A stretch of 64,000 nt of DNA from Halorubrum yunnanense (GTDB lineage Archaea > Halobacteriota > Halobacteria > Halobacteriales > Haloferacaceae). Within the stretch, counting starts at the first letter, position 1. Every line of letters starts with the position of its first letter. The notes under the pieces were generated by a model. It was not told the DNA's origin and did no database searches. It saw nothing but the letters and a program-made list of their open reading frames with translations. Positions 16,787 to 25,273 of this stretch are shown one piece after another. The position numbers and the translations under genes are program-made. Location: NCBI RefSeq assembly GCF_026586675.1, contig NZ_JAODIX010000039.1:24110-88109 (forward strand). The letters run 5' to 3'.

Positions 16787-17740
16787 ATGTCAGATCTCAA
16801 TGTTTCGCACGAATACTTCACGTGGAGGCTCGTGCAGGACATCGCAGAGGAGAAGGGGTACTTCGAGGACGAGGGCGTCGACGCCGACCTCTCGTACTTC
16901 GCGCCGGGCACGCAGGACTTCGAGGGCGAGAACGCCTTCGACGCCGACTGGTGGGACGATATGGACGAGGACGGCGGCACCCACGGCGTCTGCGAGTGGA
17001 ACGCAGTCCAAGAGGTCTCCGAGACCGACCGCGATATCGTCGGCTCCTACAGCGAGTGGGACCGCGTCGTCTTCGTCGACGCGGACGATGACGCCGATAC
17101 CATCGACGGCCTGCGCGGTCGCTCCGTCGGGATCAACAAGTACGCCACCTCGTTCTACTCGATGCGAGAGATGCTGGAAAACGAGGGGTTCGACGAGGAC
17201 GAGATCGTCTTAGAGCACGTCGGTGAGGCCGAGGACCGCTTCGACGCGGTGAAAGAGGGCGAGGTCGACTCCATCGCGGTACTGGAGCCGTTTGTCACCC
17301 TCGGCCGCTACGACGAGGAGCTGAAGGAAGTCTTCGACGGGCCGTGCCGCGCCGCCATCACGACGCGCGAGCAGCCCGAGCCGGAGAAGCTGGAGGGGTT
17401 CCTCGCGGCGCTGAACCGCGCGGTCGCCGACATCAACGACGACCTGGAGGGGTACACCGACCGCTACGTCGAACTCCTCGAGGACGAGGCCGCCGACAAG
17501 CCCGCCTTCGACGACGTGAATTTCGAACGACTCCGCGAAGAGTTCGAGCTCCGCGAGTTCCTGCCCGTGCGCGCCCCCGACGAGAAGCGGATCGACGCGA
17601 CCACCGACTGGATGCGCGACAAGGGCTTCGTCCCGGACGACGCCGACATCGGGACCGCCGAGGAGGTCGAGAACGAGGGCGTGCTCCCGGACGACGAAGC
17701 CGAGTCCGAGGAGGACGAGCCTGAGGCGACGGCGGACTGA
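16787..17740 (+). CDS. SsuA/THI5-like ligand-binding protein without signal peptide
   Basis: The 317-residue, strongly acidic protein has the two-lobed organisation of NMT1/THI5/SsuA solute-binding proteins: an N-terminal segment with YFEDEGVDADLSYF, a GLRGRSVGINKYATSFYSM lobe and VDSIAVLEPFVTLGR. It lacks a signal peptide or lipobox, so it should stay in the cytoplasm, unlike the Tat lipoprotein of the same operon. It is the first gene of a four-gene ABC operon. The ligand is unknown; a sensor, chaperone or enzyme role are all possible. The ATG at 16787 follows an AT-rich promoter. Confidence 0.7.
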   Translation: MSDLNVSHEYFTWRLVQDIAEEKGYFEDEGVDADLSYFAPGTQDFEGENAFDADWWDDMDEDGGTHGVCEWNAVQEVSETDRDIVGSYSEWDRVVFVDADDDADTIDGLRGRSVGINKYATSFYSMREMLENEGFDEDEIVLEHVGEAEDRFDAVKEGEVDSIAVLEPFVTLGRYDEELKEVFDGPCRAAITTREQPEPEKLEGFLAALNRAVADINDDLEGYTDRYVELLEDEAADKPAFDDVNFERLREEFELREFLPVRAPDEKRIDATTDWMRDKGFVPDDADIGTAEEVENEGVLPDDEAESEEDEPEATAD

Positions 17741-17743
17741 CCG

Positions 17744-18598
17744 ATGTCGATCGAGTCCCGTCCGGCGACGGCCGACGACGACGGCGAGGCGTCCGACGTC
17801 CGGTCCGGCTCCGCGTCCGCGGTGGGCGCCGACGCCGGCGACGCCGACCGTCGCGCGACCGACGCGGCGCCGATCGTCGCCAGCGACCTCACGAAGCGGT
17901 ACGACGAGACCCTCGTCTTCGACGGGCTCGACCTGTCGGTCGACCCCGGCGAGGTCTGCTGTCTGCTCGGCCCGTCCGGCTGCGGCAAGACGACCCTGCT
18001 GCACCTGCTCGCGGGGCTCGAGGACCCGACCAGCGGTCGCGTCGAGATCGACAGCGAAGCGGTGACGGGGCCCGACTACCGGTGGGGCGTCGTCTTCCAG
18101 GATCCGCTCCTCTACCCGTGGCTCTCGGTCCGCGAGAACGTCGAGATCGGCCCGCGGCTCCGCGGCGAGGAGCCCGACCCGGACCTGATCGACGAACTGC
18201 TGGAGCTGGTCGGCCTTGACGGGGTCGCGGACGCCGACACCGCCGACCTGTCGGGCGGGATGGCGCAGCGCGCGTCGCTCGCGCGGACGCTCGCGAACGA
18301 GCCAGAGGTGTTGCTCCTCGACGAGCCGTTCTCCGCGCTCGACCAGCTGACGAAGATGGAGCTACAAGACGAGCTGCTGCGGATCGTCGACGAGCTCGGC
18401 GTCACCGCCGCCTTCGTCACGCACGACATCGACGAGGCGGTGTACCTCGGCGACCGCGTCGCGATCATGGGGCCGGTCCCCGCGGGCATCGAACACGTCG
18501 AGCGGATCGACAGCGAGACGCGCTCGCGCGACGACGAGGCGTTCCTCGCGGAGCGGGCGGCGACCTTCGAGCGCCTGGAGGCGGTGGGGCTCGAATGA
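17744..18598 (+). CDS. ABC transporter ATP-binding protein (NrtD/SsuB/TauB type)
   Basis: The 284-residue ATPase has Walker A (LGPSGCGKTT), a Q-loop (VFQDPLLYPWLSV), the signature LSGGMAQR, Walker B (VLLLDEPFSALD) and the switch His (FVTHDIDEA). An acidic low-complexity extension of about 45 residues precedes the domain. Sequence type matches nitrate/sulfonate/taurine-class importers. It starts 4 bp after the preceding gene, and its stop overlaps the next start by four bases (ATGA), so the operon is tightly coupled. Confidence 0.92.
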   Translation: MSIESRPATADDDGEASDVRSGSASAVGADAGDADRRATDAAPIVASDLTKRYDETLVFDGLDLSVDPGEVCCLLGPSGCGKTTLLHLLAGLEDPTSGRVEIDSEAVTGPDYRWGVVFQDPLLYPWLSVRENVEIGPRLRGEEPDPDLIDELLELVGLDGVADADTADLSGGMAQRASLARTLANEPEVLLLDEPFSALDQLTKMELQDELLRIVDELGVTAAFVTHDIDEAVYLGDRVAIMGPVPAGIEHVERIDSETRSRDDEAFLAERAATFERLEAVGLE

Positions 18599-19908
18599 CA
18601 CACGATCACACGAACCACGACGACGTCGACCCCGACGTCGCCGAGAGCGCGCGCGAGCTCGTCGGCGGCGCCGGCTGGCGAGATCCCTCCGAGAAGGCCC
18701 GCACGAGCGGACTCTCCCGGCGCGAGTTCATGAAGGAGTCGGGGCTGGCGTCGCTCGCCGCGGCCGGCGTCGGCTCGACGGCCGGCTGTCTCGGCGTCGG
18801 TGGCGGCGGCGGAGACGGCGGGCCACCGACCGCGGAGATCGGCTACCTCCCGATCACGGACGCGGCGCCTCTGCTGACGGGGTACGCTAACGACCACTTC
18901 GCGGACCACGGCGTCGACGCCGCGGAGCCGACCCTGTTCCGCGGCTGGTCCGACCTCGCGGAGGCGTTCCTCTCGGGCGCGGTCAACGTCGCTCACTTCC
19001 TGATGCCGATGACGGTGTGGATGCGCTACGGCGACGAGCTGGACGCCAACGTGCAGGTCGTCGCGTGGGACCACACGGACGGCTCCGCGCTGACGGTTCA
19101 ACAGGACATCGACGAGTGGGCGGACCTCGGCGGCGGCACCGTCGCCGTCCCGTTCTGGTACTCGATCCACAACGTCATCCTCCAGATGGGGCTCCGCGAG
19201 CACGGGCTCACCCCCCGGACGGACTCCTCGGCCGACGAGGTGGCGGACGACGAGGTCAACCTCGTCGTGACGCCCCCGCCGGACATGCCCGCGGCGCTCG
19301 CGAACGGCTCCATCGAGGGGTACATCGTCGCCGAGCCGTTCAACGCGATCGGCGAGCTCAACGCCGGCGGAAAGATCCTGCGGTTCACCGGCGACGTCTG
19401 GCGCGAGCACGCCTGCTGCGTCGTCGTGATGCGCGAGGAGCTGGTTGAGTCGCAGCCCGGGTGGACGACCGACGTGATGAGCGGGATCGTTGACGCCCAG
19501 CAGTACCTCCGCGAGAACCGGTCGGAGGCGGCACAGCTGCTCTCCTCGGAGGGGAGCGGCCTGCTCCCGCAGGGGCCGGAGCCGATCGACCGCGCGCTCA
19601 CCCACTACGACGAGCACGAGCCGTACCTCGAGTCGGGCGCGATCCAAAACGCCGACTGGGACATCGAACGGATCGGCTTCTACCCGTACCCGTACCCGTC
19701 GTACACGGAGGAGCTGGTCCGCCGTATGCGCGAGACGCGCGTGGAGGGCGAGGACGCCTTCCTCGACGAGCTCGACCCCGCCGAGGTCGCCGACGACCTC
19801 GTCGCGTACGACCCCGTTCGCACAGCGCTGGAAGAAGCCGGCGGCCCGCCGGCGTTCGACGTTCCCGAGGACGATGGCTACGAGAGACAAGAGACGATAC
19901 GGTTCTGA
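18595..19908 (+). CDS. Tat-exported lipoprotein, NrtA/CmpA-type substrate-binding protein
   Basis: The 437-residue protein has a delayed Tat signal: SRREFMK at residues 41-47 with the twin Arg at 42-43, and a lipobox ending at Cys65. The mature part matches the NrtA/CmpA/SsuA class (IGYLPITDAAPLLTGY, LFRGWSDLAEAFLSGAVNVAHFL). It should capture the substrate outside the membrane for the permease and ATPase of this operon. Nitrate, bicarbonate, sulfonates or thiamine precursors are all known ligands of the class, and the sequence does not decide. The long N-terminal extension before the Tat motif is unusual but in frame. Confidence 0.87.
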   Translation: MTHDHTNHDDVDPDVAESARELVGGAGWRDPSEKARTSGLSRREFMKESGLASLAAAGVGSTAGCLGVGGGGGDGGPPTAEIGYLPITDAAPLLTGYANDHFADHGVDAAEPTLFRGWSDLAEAFLSGAVNVAHFLMPMTVWMRYGDELDANVQVVAWDHTDGSALTVQQDIDEWADLGGGTVAVPFWYSIHNVILQMGLREHGLTPRTDSSADEVADDEVNLVVTPPPDMPAALANGSIEGYIVAEPFNAIGELNAGGKILRFTGDVWREHACCVVVMREELVESQPGWTTDVMSGIVDAQQYLRENRSEAAQLLSSEGSGLLPQGPEPIDRALTHYDEHEPYLESGAIQNADWDIERIGFYPYPYPSYTEELVRRMRETRVEGEDAFLDELDPAEVADDLVAYDPVRTALEEAGGPPAFDVPEDDGYERQETIRF

Positions 19909-20653
19909 GCTGGTCGGAGAGCGCGGCCGCCTGCTGCCGGCGGTCGGGCTCCTCGGCGGCCTCGCCGTCTGGTGGGCGGTGACGGCGCTCGGCAGCGGCA
20001 TCATCACCAACTTCGCGCCGGCGGCGACGCTCGCCGTCCTCGCGGAGCTCGTGGTGTCGCCCGCGTTCTACGACCACGTGTTCGTCAGCATCTACCGGTT
20101 CGCGATCGCGCTCGGGCTCTGCCTGACGGTCGGGCTCCCGATCGGGATCGTCGTCGGCTACTTCAAGGCGGCCGAGCGCGCGACGACCGTGCTCTTCCAG
20201 TTCATGCGGATGATCTCGCCGCTGGCGTGGTTCCCCATCGCGATCATCGTCTTCGGCGTGGGAACCCAGTCGGCGGTGTTCGTGATGTTCATGGCCGGCC
20301 TCTGGCCGATCGTGTTGAACACCGCCCACGGGATCGCGACCATCGACGACGACTGGATCACGGTCGGGGAGTCGCTCGGCGGGGACACGCGCGCCCTGCT
20401 GCGCCGCGTCGTCGTCCCGGCGGTGATCCCGGACATGCTCACGGGGATCCGCCTGTCGATCGGTATCCTCTGGATCATTCTCGTCCCCGCGGAGATGCTC
20501 GGGGTCAACACCGGGTTGGGCTACCTCATCCTGGACGCCCGCGACCGGTTCTCCTACGCGGAGATCCCCGCGATCATGCTGGTGATCGGCTTCATCGGCT
20601 TCTGGCTCGACCTCTCCGTCCGCCGGCTTCACGCCCGGTGGAACTGGGGATAG
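19874..20653 (+). CDS. ABC transporter permease (BPD_transp_1, SsuC/NrtB type)
   Basis: The 259-residue protein has about six membrane helices and the permease EAA-type loop around VGESLGGDTRALLRRVVVPAVIPDMLTGIR. The ATG at 19874 gives the expected N-terminus and overlaps the binding-protein gene by 35 bp. It is the last gene of the operon. The membrane topology and motif match nitrate/sulfonate-class importers. Confidence 0.9.
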   Translation: MATRDKRRYGSELVGERGRLLPAVGLLGGLAVWWAVTALGSGIITNFAPAATLAVLAELVVSPAFYDHVFVSIYRFAIALGLCLTVGLPIGIVVGYFKAAERATTVLFQFMRMISPLAWFPIAIIVFGVGTQSAVFVMFMAGLWPIVLNTAHGIATIDDDWITVGESLGGDTRALLRRVVVPAVIPDMLTGIRLSIGILWIILVPAEMLGVNTGLGYLILDARDRFSYAEIPAIMLVIGFIGFWLDLSVRRLHARWNWG

Positions 20654-20701
20654 TCGGGCGTCCGCGTTCCGGCGCGGTCGCGCGCCGCTTCCGCACATCG
20701 A

Positions 20702-20708
20702 TTTATAT
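20702..20708 (+). promoter_or_regulatory. TATA box of DoxX-like gene
   Basis: TTTATAT is centred 27 bp before the ATG at 20732, so the mRNA is probably leaderless. Confidence 0.5.
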
Positions 20709-20731
20709 GTCATGCTATCGTACGGACGGGC

Positions 20732-21151
20732 ATGACCGACGATGACGGCGACACGGGGGTAGACGACGAAACGACGGACGACGCCGGGGCGCCCTCGCGG
20801 CTCGGGCGCGCGCTGCTCGGGATCGGCCTCGCGGCGCAGGCCTCCGAGGACTTCCGCGAGATGGACGAGACGATCGAGTACGCGGAGTCAGCCGGGGTCC
20901 CCGCCCCCGACCTCGCGGCCCCGTTCGCCTCCGGGATGATGCTCGTCTCGGGAATCGGGATCGCGCTGTGGCGACTCCCCCGGATCACGACCGGCGCGGC
21001 CGTGACGTTCCTGACGGTCGTGACCGCGACGATGCACGACTTCTGGAACGCCGACGAGGACGACAAGAGCGGGGAACGGCTCGCTTTCTTCGGGAATCTC
21101 GCGATGCTGGGCGGCGCGCTGGTGTTCCTGCGCGAGGCGTACAAGAAGTGA
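20732..21151 (+). CDS. DoxX-family membrane protein
   Basis: The 139-residue protein has an acidic N-terminal segment and about four hydrophobic helices with the DoxX-like arrangement: LGRALLGIGLAAQASEDF, then APFASGMMLVSGIGIALW, TFLTVVTATMHDFW and NLAMLGGALVFL. DoxX proteins are linked to quinone or thiosulfate redox chemistry in some archaea; function here is unknown. A TATA box gives leaderless spacing. Repeat copy B follows 40 bp downstream. Confidence 0.8.
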   Translation: MTDDDGDTGVDDETTDDAGAPSRLGRALLGIGLAAQASEDFREMDETIEYAESAGVPAPDLAAPFASGMMLVSGIGIALWRLPRITTGAAVTFLTVVTATMHDFWNADEDDKSGERLAFFGNLAMLGGALVFLREAYKK

Positions 21152-21191
21152 CCGACGACACGAGCAACGGTTCCCAACGCCCAACCGTTTG

Positions 21192-21305
21192 CTTATAAAT
21201 AATTGAGTACAGATCGGCGGAGAACACCTCCAAAGCCCCAGCCGTTTGCTTATAAATAATTGAGTACAGATCGACGGAGAACACCTCCAAAGCCCCAGCC
21301 GCGAG
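21192..21305 (+). repeat. Tandem 57-bp repeat array, copy B (2 units)
   Basis: Two almost identical 57-bp units start at 21192 and 21249 (TTATAA at 21193 and 21250), with AAAGCCCCAGCCG at the same 39-bp offset. A degraded end of a further unit (AACGCCCAACCG) precedes them at about 21176-21187. The interior sequence (AATTGAGTACAGATCG) differs from copy A, while the units within this locus are nearly the same. Confidence 0.85.
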
Positions 21306-21526
21306 GCGGGCGCACGCTCGCTGCGCTCCTCACTCGGTCGCATCCGCTCCCTCATTGCGGTGCTTGCGTCGCCTGCGCCCGCCTCGCGGCTGCCCCTTTG
21401 AGCCCCACCCGACCGCACCGCAACCGCAGCCTCACGCCTCCCCAGCCTCGCCGCTCGCTTCGCTCGCGGCGTCCCTCGCGCGTGCGGCTCGCGCCTTTCA
21501 GGCGCTCGCAGGCACACGCCACCGCG
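21299..21526 (+). ncRNA. Candidate structured RNA / composite repeat body, copy B
   Basis: The main stem is CCGCGAGGCGGGCGCA (21299-21314) with perfect complement at 21374-21389. The conserved block (CTGCCCCTTTGAGCCCCACC to CTCCCCAGCCTCG) and two further hairpins follow; one has the stem GCGCCT/AGGCGC where copy A has GCGGCC/GGCCGC. The body ends six bases before the stop codon of the convergent CBS-domain gene, so its transcript would run antisense into that gene unless terminated. Confidence 0.45.
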
Positions 21527-21531
21527 TCGTT

Positions 21532-22608
21532 TTATAAATCACCGGCGTCCAGCGGGTCCTCCAGCTGTCCCAGCACCGACTCCATCGCGTCAGTCGCGGT
21601 GATCAGGCCGACGACCTCGCCGTCCTCGATCACTAGGGCGAGCTCCTGTGACTCCGCCTGGAACTGGTCGAAGGCGTTGCTGACGCTCGCGTCCGCCGAG
21701 ACTGTCATCGGCGGGGCCGCGACGTCCGCGAACGTCAGGTCGCCGTCCCGGAGCTCCTCGAAGCGGCTCACGATGGAGGGGGCGTACACGATCCCCTCGA
21801 AGTCGGTGAGGTCGTCGCCGACGAGCGGGAACCGGCTGTGCGGGGTGTCGCGGATCCGGTCGAGGTTCTCGTCGACCGACGACGCGGTCGACAGGGAGAC
21901 GACCTCGTCGGCCGGCGTCAGCACCTCCCGCACGGCGAGTTCGTCGACGTCGAGCGCGTTGAGGACCTCCTCGCGGCGCTCCTCGGGGAGATCGACCTCC
22001 TCCATCATCGAGCCGAGGCGGGTGCGGAGCTGCGCACGCGTCTCCAGCACCTCCTCTTCGGCCTCGGTCCACGAGCCGGTCATCTCGACGCCGAAGAGTC
22101 CGAGCGTGGCCTTCGCGACCCAGTCGCCGAACGTGATCAGCGGCGAGATGAGCCACGCGAACCAGTAGAGCGGTCGGGAGCCGTACTCCGCGACCTGCTT
22201 CGAGCGCTCGACGCCGAGGTACGTCGGCGTCTGCTCGCCGTGCGTCAGGTGGACCATGTTGATGAGGAAAAAGCCGAGGAGCGAGCCCGCGCCGGCGGAC
22301 GCGAACGCCGTGTTCTCGAATATGGGGGCGAACAGCGCCGCCAGCCCCGGCTCGGCGACGATGCCGAGCGCGATGGACGTCCCGGAGATCCACACCTGAC
22401 AGGTCGTCAGGTAGAACTCCAGGTCGTCGGTCATCTCCCAGGCCCGCCGCAGTCCGGGGGTGTCCATCTCCGATTCGGGGTACTGACGCAGGCGCGTCAG
22501 GCCGAACTCGATCGCCACGAAGTACGCGTTGATCAGGATGAGGGCGATGCCCGCCGCCACGCGGAGGCCGATCTCCCCGGGAGCCATCGCTGTCGCGAGG
22601 GGAATCAT
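21532..22608 (-). CDS. CNNM/CorC-type membrane protein with CBS pair
   Basis: The 358-residue protein has a DUF21 (CNNM) membrane domain (about residues 1-170, with helices and LINAYFVAIEFGLTRLR), followed by two CBS domains (about 220-345). Family members are linked to magnesium or cobalt export. It lacks the C-terminal CorC_HlyC domain of longer relatives. The ATG at 22608 is chosen over a GTG three codons upstream. The stop codon abuts repeat copy B. Confidence 0.87.
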   Translation of the reverse strand: MIPLATAMAPGEIGLRVAAGIALILINAYFVAIEFGLTRLRQYPESEMDTPGLRRAWEMTDDLEFYLTTCQVWISGTSIALGIVAEPGLAALFAPIFENTAFASAGAGSLLGFFLINMVHLTHGEQTPTYLGVERSKQVAEYGSRPLYWFAWLISPLITFGDWVAKATLGLFGVEMTGSWTEAEEEVLETRAQLRTRLGSMMEEVDLPEERREEVLNALDVDELAVREVLTPADEVVSLSTASSVDENLDRIRDTPHSRFPLVGDDLTDFEGIVYAPSIVSRFEELRDGDLTFADVAAPPMTVSADASVSNAFDQFQAESQELALVIEDGEVVGLITATDAMESVLGQLEDPLDAGDL

Positions 22609-22699
22609 CGTCCCCACCGTCCCGACGCGCGACGGAAAAGCGTTGAGGGACCGAGCGGGAACGAGCCGGCCTCTGGCGGCGCCGAACCGCGCCGGCCGC

Positions 22700-24034
22700 T
22701 TACTCGTAGTCCTCGTACGCCGGGAGCCCTCGCCCGTCCCCGGGCGCGGGCGGGAACTCCTCGACCGGGACCGTCGTCTCGTCGCCGCTCGCCATGTCCT
22801 TCACCGTGTACTCGCCGTTCTCCAAGTCGCGCTCGCCGACGACGACGACCGTGTCGGCGTTGATCGAGTCGGCGTAGCCGAGCTGGGCGCCGAACGACCG
22901 GTCGGAGACGTCCTGCTCGACGACCACGTCGTCGCCGAGCGCGCGGAGGTCGCGGGCGAGCGCGGCCGCCTCGCCGCGCGTGTCGCCGACGGAGAGCACG
23001 TAGTAGTCGGTCGTCAGCTCCTCCTCGGGCCAGACGCCGGCGCGCTGACAGAGGAGCTTGAGGGTGGCGTGACCCGGGGCGACGCCGACCGCCGGGGTCG
23101 GCTGGCCGCCGAAGCTCTCGATGAGGTCGTCGTAGCGCCCGCCGCCGAAGACGGAGCGGGACACCTCGCCCGTGGAGTCGAAGCACTCGAAGACGACGCC
23201 GGTGTAGTAGTCCAAGCCGCGGGCGGTCGTCAGCGACACCTCGCAGAACTCGCCCGCGCCGAAGTCGTCGGCCGCGGCGAGCACGTTCCGGAGGTTCTCG
23301 ACCGCGTCCTCGACCGACTCGTCGCCGGCCGCGGCGACCGCGTCGAGGTCGTCGACCGTCTCCACGCCCGAGATGAGGTCGTCGAACTCGCGGGCCGTCG
23401 CGCGGTCGAGCCCGGCGTCCGAGAGGAGCCCGACGTACTCGCCGTCGTCGACCTTCGCGCGCTTGTCGACCGCGCGGATCGCGGCCTCCGTGTCGACCGC
23501 GTCGGGGTCGTCGGCGAGCGCCCGGACGAGGCCCCCGAGGATGTCGCGGTGCGAGACGCGGAACTCGAAGTCGTCGGCGGTGAGCCCCAGGTCCGTCAGC
23601 GCGTCGGCGGCGACCGCCAGCACCTCGGCGTCGGCCTCGGGCGCGGACGAGCCGAACACGTCGATGTTCGTCTGGTAGAACTCGCGGAACCGCCCCTGCT
23701 GGACCTGCTCGTAGCGCCAGAACGGGCGGGTGGACACCCACTTGATCGGCTTCGAGAGCTCCTGGCCCTTCGCGACGACCATCCGGGCGACGGTCGGGGT
23801 GAGCTCTGGGGTGAGCGAGACGCCGCGGCCGCCCTTGTCCTCGAAGGCGTACAGCTCTTCGACGATCTCCTCGCCGGACTTGTCAGTGTACATCTCCGTC
23901 CGCTCCAGGGCGGGGGTGGCGATCTCGCGGAAGCCGTACCGGCTCGCGGCGCCCTCGATCGCGTCGGTCACCTCCCGGCGGGCGGACTGCTCGCCGGGGT
24001 AGAAGTCGCGGAATCCCTTGAGACCGTCGTACAT
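22700..24034 (-). CDS. hisS: Histidyl-tRNA synthetase
   Basis: This 444-residue class II synthetase shows motif 1 around GFREIATPALE, motif 2 in TRPFWRYEQVQQGRFREFYQ, the histidine-specific GLDYYTGVVFE and motif 3 (FGGGRYDDLIESFGG with VGVAPG). The C-terminal anticodon-binding domain covers about residues 340-430. It charges tRNA-His with histidine in the cytoplasm. Length and motifs are normal. Confidence 0.96.
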   Translation of the reverse strand: MYDGLKGFRDFYPGEQSARREVTDAIEGAASRYGFREIATPALERTEMYTDKSGEEIVEELYAFEDKGGRGVSLTPELTPTVARMVVAKGQELSKPIKWVSTRPFWRYEQVQQGRFREFYQTNIDVFGSSAPEADAEVLAVAADALTDLGLTADDFEFRVSHRDILGGLVRALADDPDAVDTEAAIRAVDKRAKVDDGEYVGLLSDAGLDRATAREFDDLISGVETVDDLDAVAAAGDESVEDAVENLRNVLAAADDFGAGEFCEVSLTTARGLDYYTGVVFECFDSTGEVSRSVFGGGRYDDLIESFGGQPTPAVGVAPGHATLKLLCQRAGVWPEEELTTDYYVLSVGDTRGEAAALARDLRALGDDVVVEQDVSDRSFGAQLGYADSINADTVVVVGERDLENGEYTVKDMASGDETTVPVEEFPPAPGDGRGLPAYEDYE

Positions 24035-24105
24035 ACACGCCGCTTCGGCGAGCGCCCGCTTGAAAGCATCCTTTCGGGGGCGCCGGGCGGGCAGTCGCTC
24101 CCCGC

Positions 24106-25092
24106 CTACTCCCCGCCGTCCCGCGTCGGCAGGTCCGGCTCGAACGCGGCCGCCTCGACGGCCATGTCGAGCACGTCCTCGACGTTCTCGTCCTCGGTGA
24201 CGCTCATCGTCGCGTCGACGGACTCGGCCTGCACCGCCTCGAAGCGATCGTGTTTGTTCGCCACGGTGAGGAACGGGACGGCGTCGCCGAACAGCTCGCG
24301 GACCTCCTCGCGCAGCTCCAGCTGGACGTCGAGCGGATAGCCGCAGTCGCCGGACGGGTCAAGCACGAAGACGACGACGTCGGCGAGGTGTTCGAGGGCG
24401 CTGACCGCCTGCCCCTCGATGTCGTTGCGCTCGTCTTCGGGCCGGTCGAGGAGGCCGGGCGTGTCCACGATCTGGTACCGGACGCGGTCCCGCTCGAAGT
24501 GGCCGATCTGGACGCCGCGAGTGGTGAACGGGTACTCCGCGATCTCGTTGGAGGCGCGGGTGACCCGGTTGACGAACGACGACTTGCCGACGTTCGGGTA
24601 GCCGGCGATCACGATGGCAGGCTCGTCGGGCCGGATGTCCGGGAGCACCTTCAGCTGGTCCCGCGAGTCGCCGATGTACCGCAGGTCCTCCTCGATCTGG
24701 TCCATCACGTCGGCCATGCGCGCGAACGCCTGCTTCCGGTGTTTGCGCGCCGTGTCGACGTCGGCGCTCCGGACCTTCGTCGTGTACTCGTCGCGGAGGT
24801 CCTCGATCTGCCGGCTGGCCCACATCACCTGCGAGAGCGCCTGCCGGAGGCGGTCGACGTCGGCGATCGCGTCGGCGAGCTCGTAGTAGAACGGGTCGAC
24901 GTCGAAGCCGAAGTCCGGCCACGAGACGACGACGTTCTCCAGGTTGTCCGAGAGCACGTTGCCCGCGGTCCGAAGCATCGACTCCTGCGCCTCGTGGCCG
25001 CGCTTCGCGCGTCCCGCGCGGGCCGCCCGCGAGAACGCCTTGTCGACGAGTTCCTCCGATCGGGGAGTCGTCGGGAGGCCCTCAAATATCAT
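24106..25092 (-). CDS. NOG1-family GTPase
   Basis: The 328-residue protein matches archaeal NOG1-type GTPases, related to eukaryotic Nog1 in large-subunit ribosome biogenesis. An N-terminal helical domain (about 1-155) precedes the G domain: G1 GYPNVGKSS, G2/G3 with FTTRGVQIGHF and DTPGLLDRP, G4 NKHD. The ATG at 25092 matches the family start (MIFEGLPTTPRSEELVDKAF). It lies downstream of a divergent NhaC gene and before hisS in the same direction. Confidence 0.92.
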   Translation of the reverse strand: MIFEGLPTTPRSEELVDKAFSRAARAGRAKRGHEAQESMLRTAGNVLSDNLENVVVSWPDFGFDVDPFYYELADAIADVDRLRQALSQVMWASRQIEDLRDEYTTKVRSADVDTARKHRKQAFARMADVMDQIEEDLRYIGDSRDQLKVLPDIRPDEPAIVIAGYPNVGKSSFVNRVTRASNEIAEYPFTTRGVQIGHFERDRVRYQIVDTPGLLDRPEDERNDIEGQAVSALEHLADVVVFVLDPSGDCGYPLDVQLELREEVRELFGDAVPFLTVANKHDRFEAVQAESVDATMSVTEDENVEDVLDMAVEAAAFEPDLPTRDGGE

Positions 25093-25214
25093 GTTGCCGA
25101 GTATTGTCCACCGACGCGTATAAGACCGTCCGTTCGGCGATCCCCGCGATACGACGGCACACGGTCGGATCGGCGGGGTTCGGTGGCGGGGAGTCGGCGA
25201 CACCGATGAACGAT

Positions 25215-25273
25215 TATTATATTTTATGCGCATATTTCGATTTATATTTATGTCCTAAAAGAATATCTCGCTC
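25215..25273 (+). promoter_or_regulatory. AT-rich promoter of nhaC-like gene
   Basis: This stretch is the most A+T-rich of the window's first half. TTTATATTTA near 25241-25250 lies at about leaderless distance from the ATG at 25274. Several other TATA-like words precede it (TTATATTTTATG), so there may be more than one start site or a control region. Confidence 0.5.

Noticed and set aside
22529-24340. A 603-codon plus-strand frame
   Set aside because: It is the antisense shadow of hisS and its neighbours with no recognisable domain.
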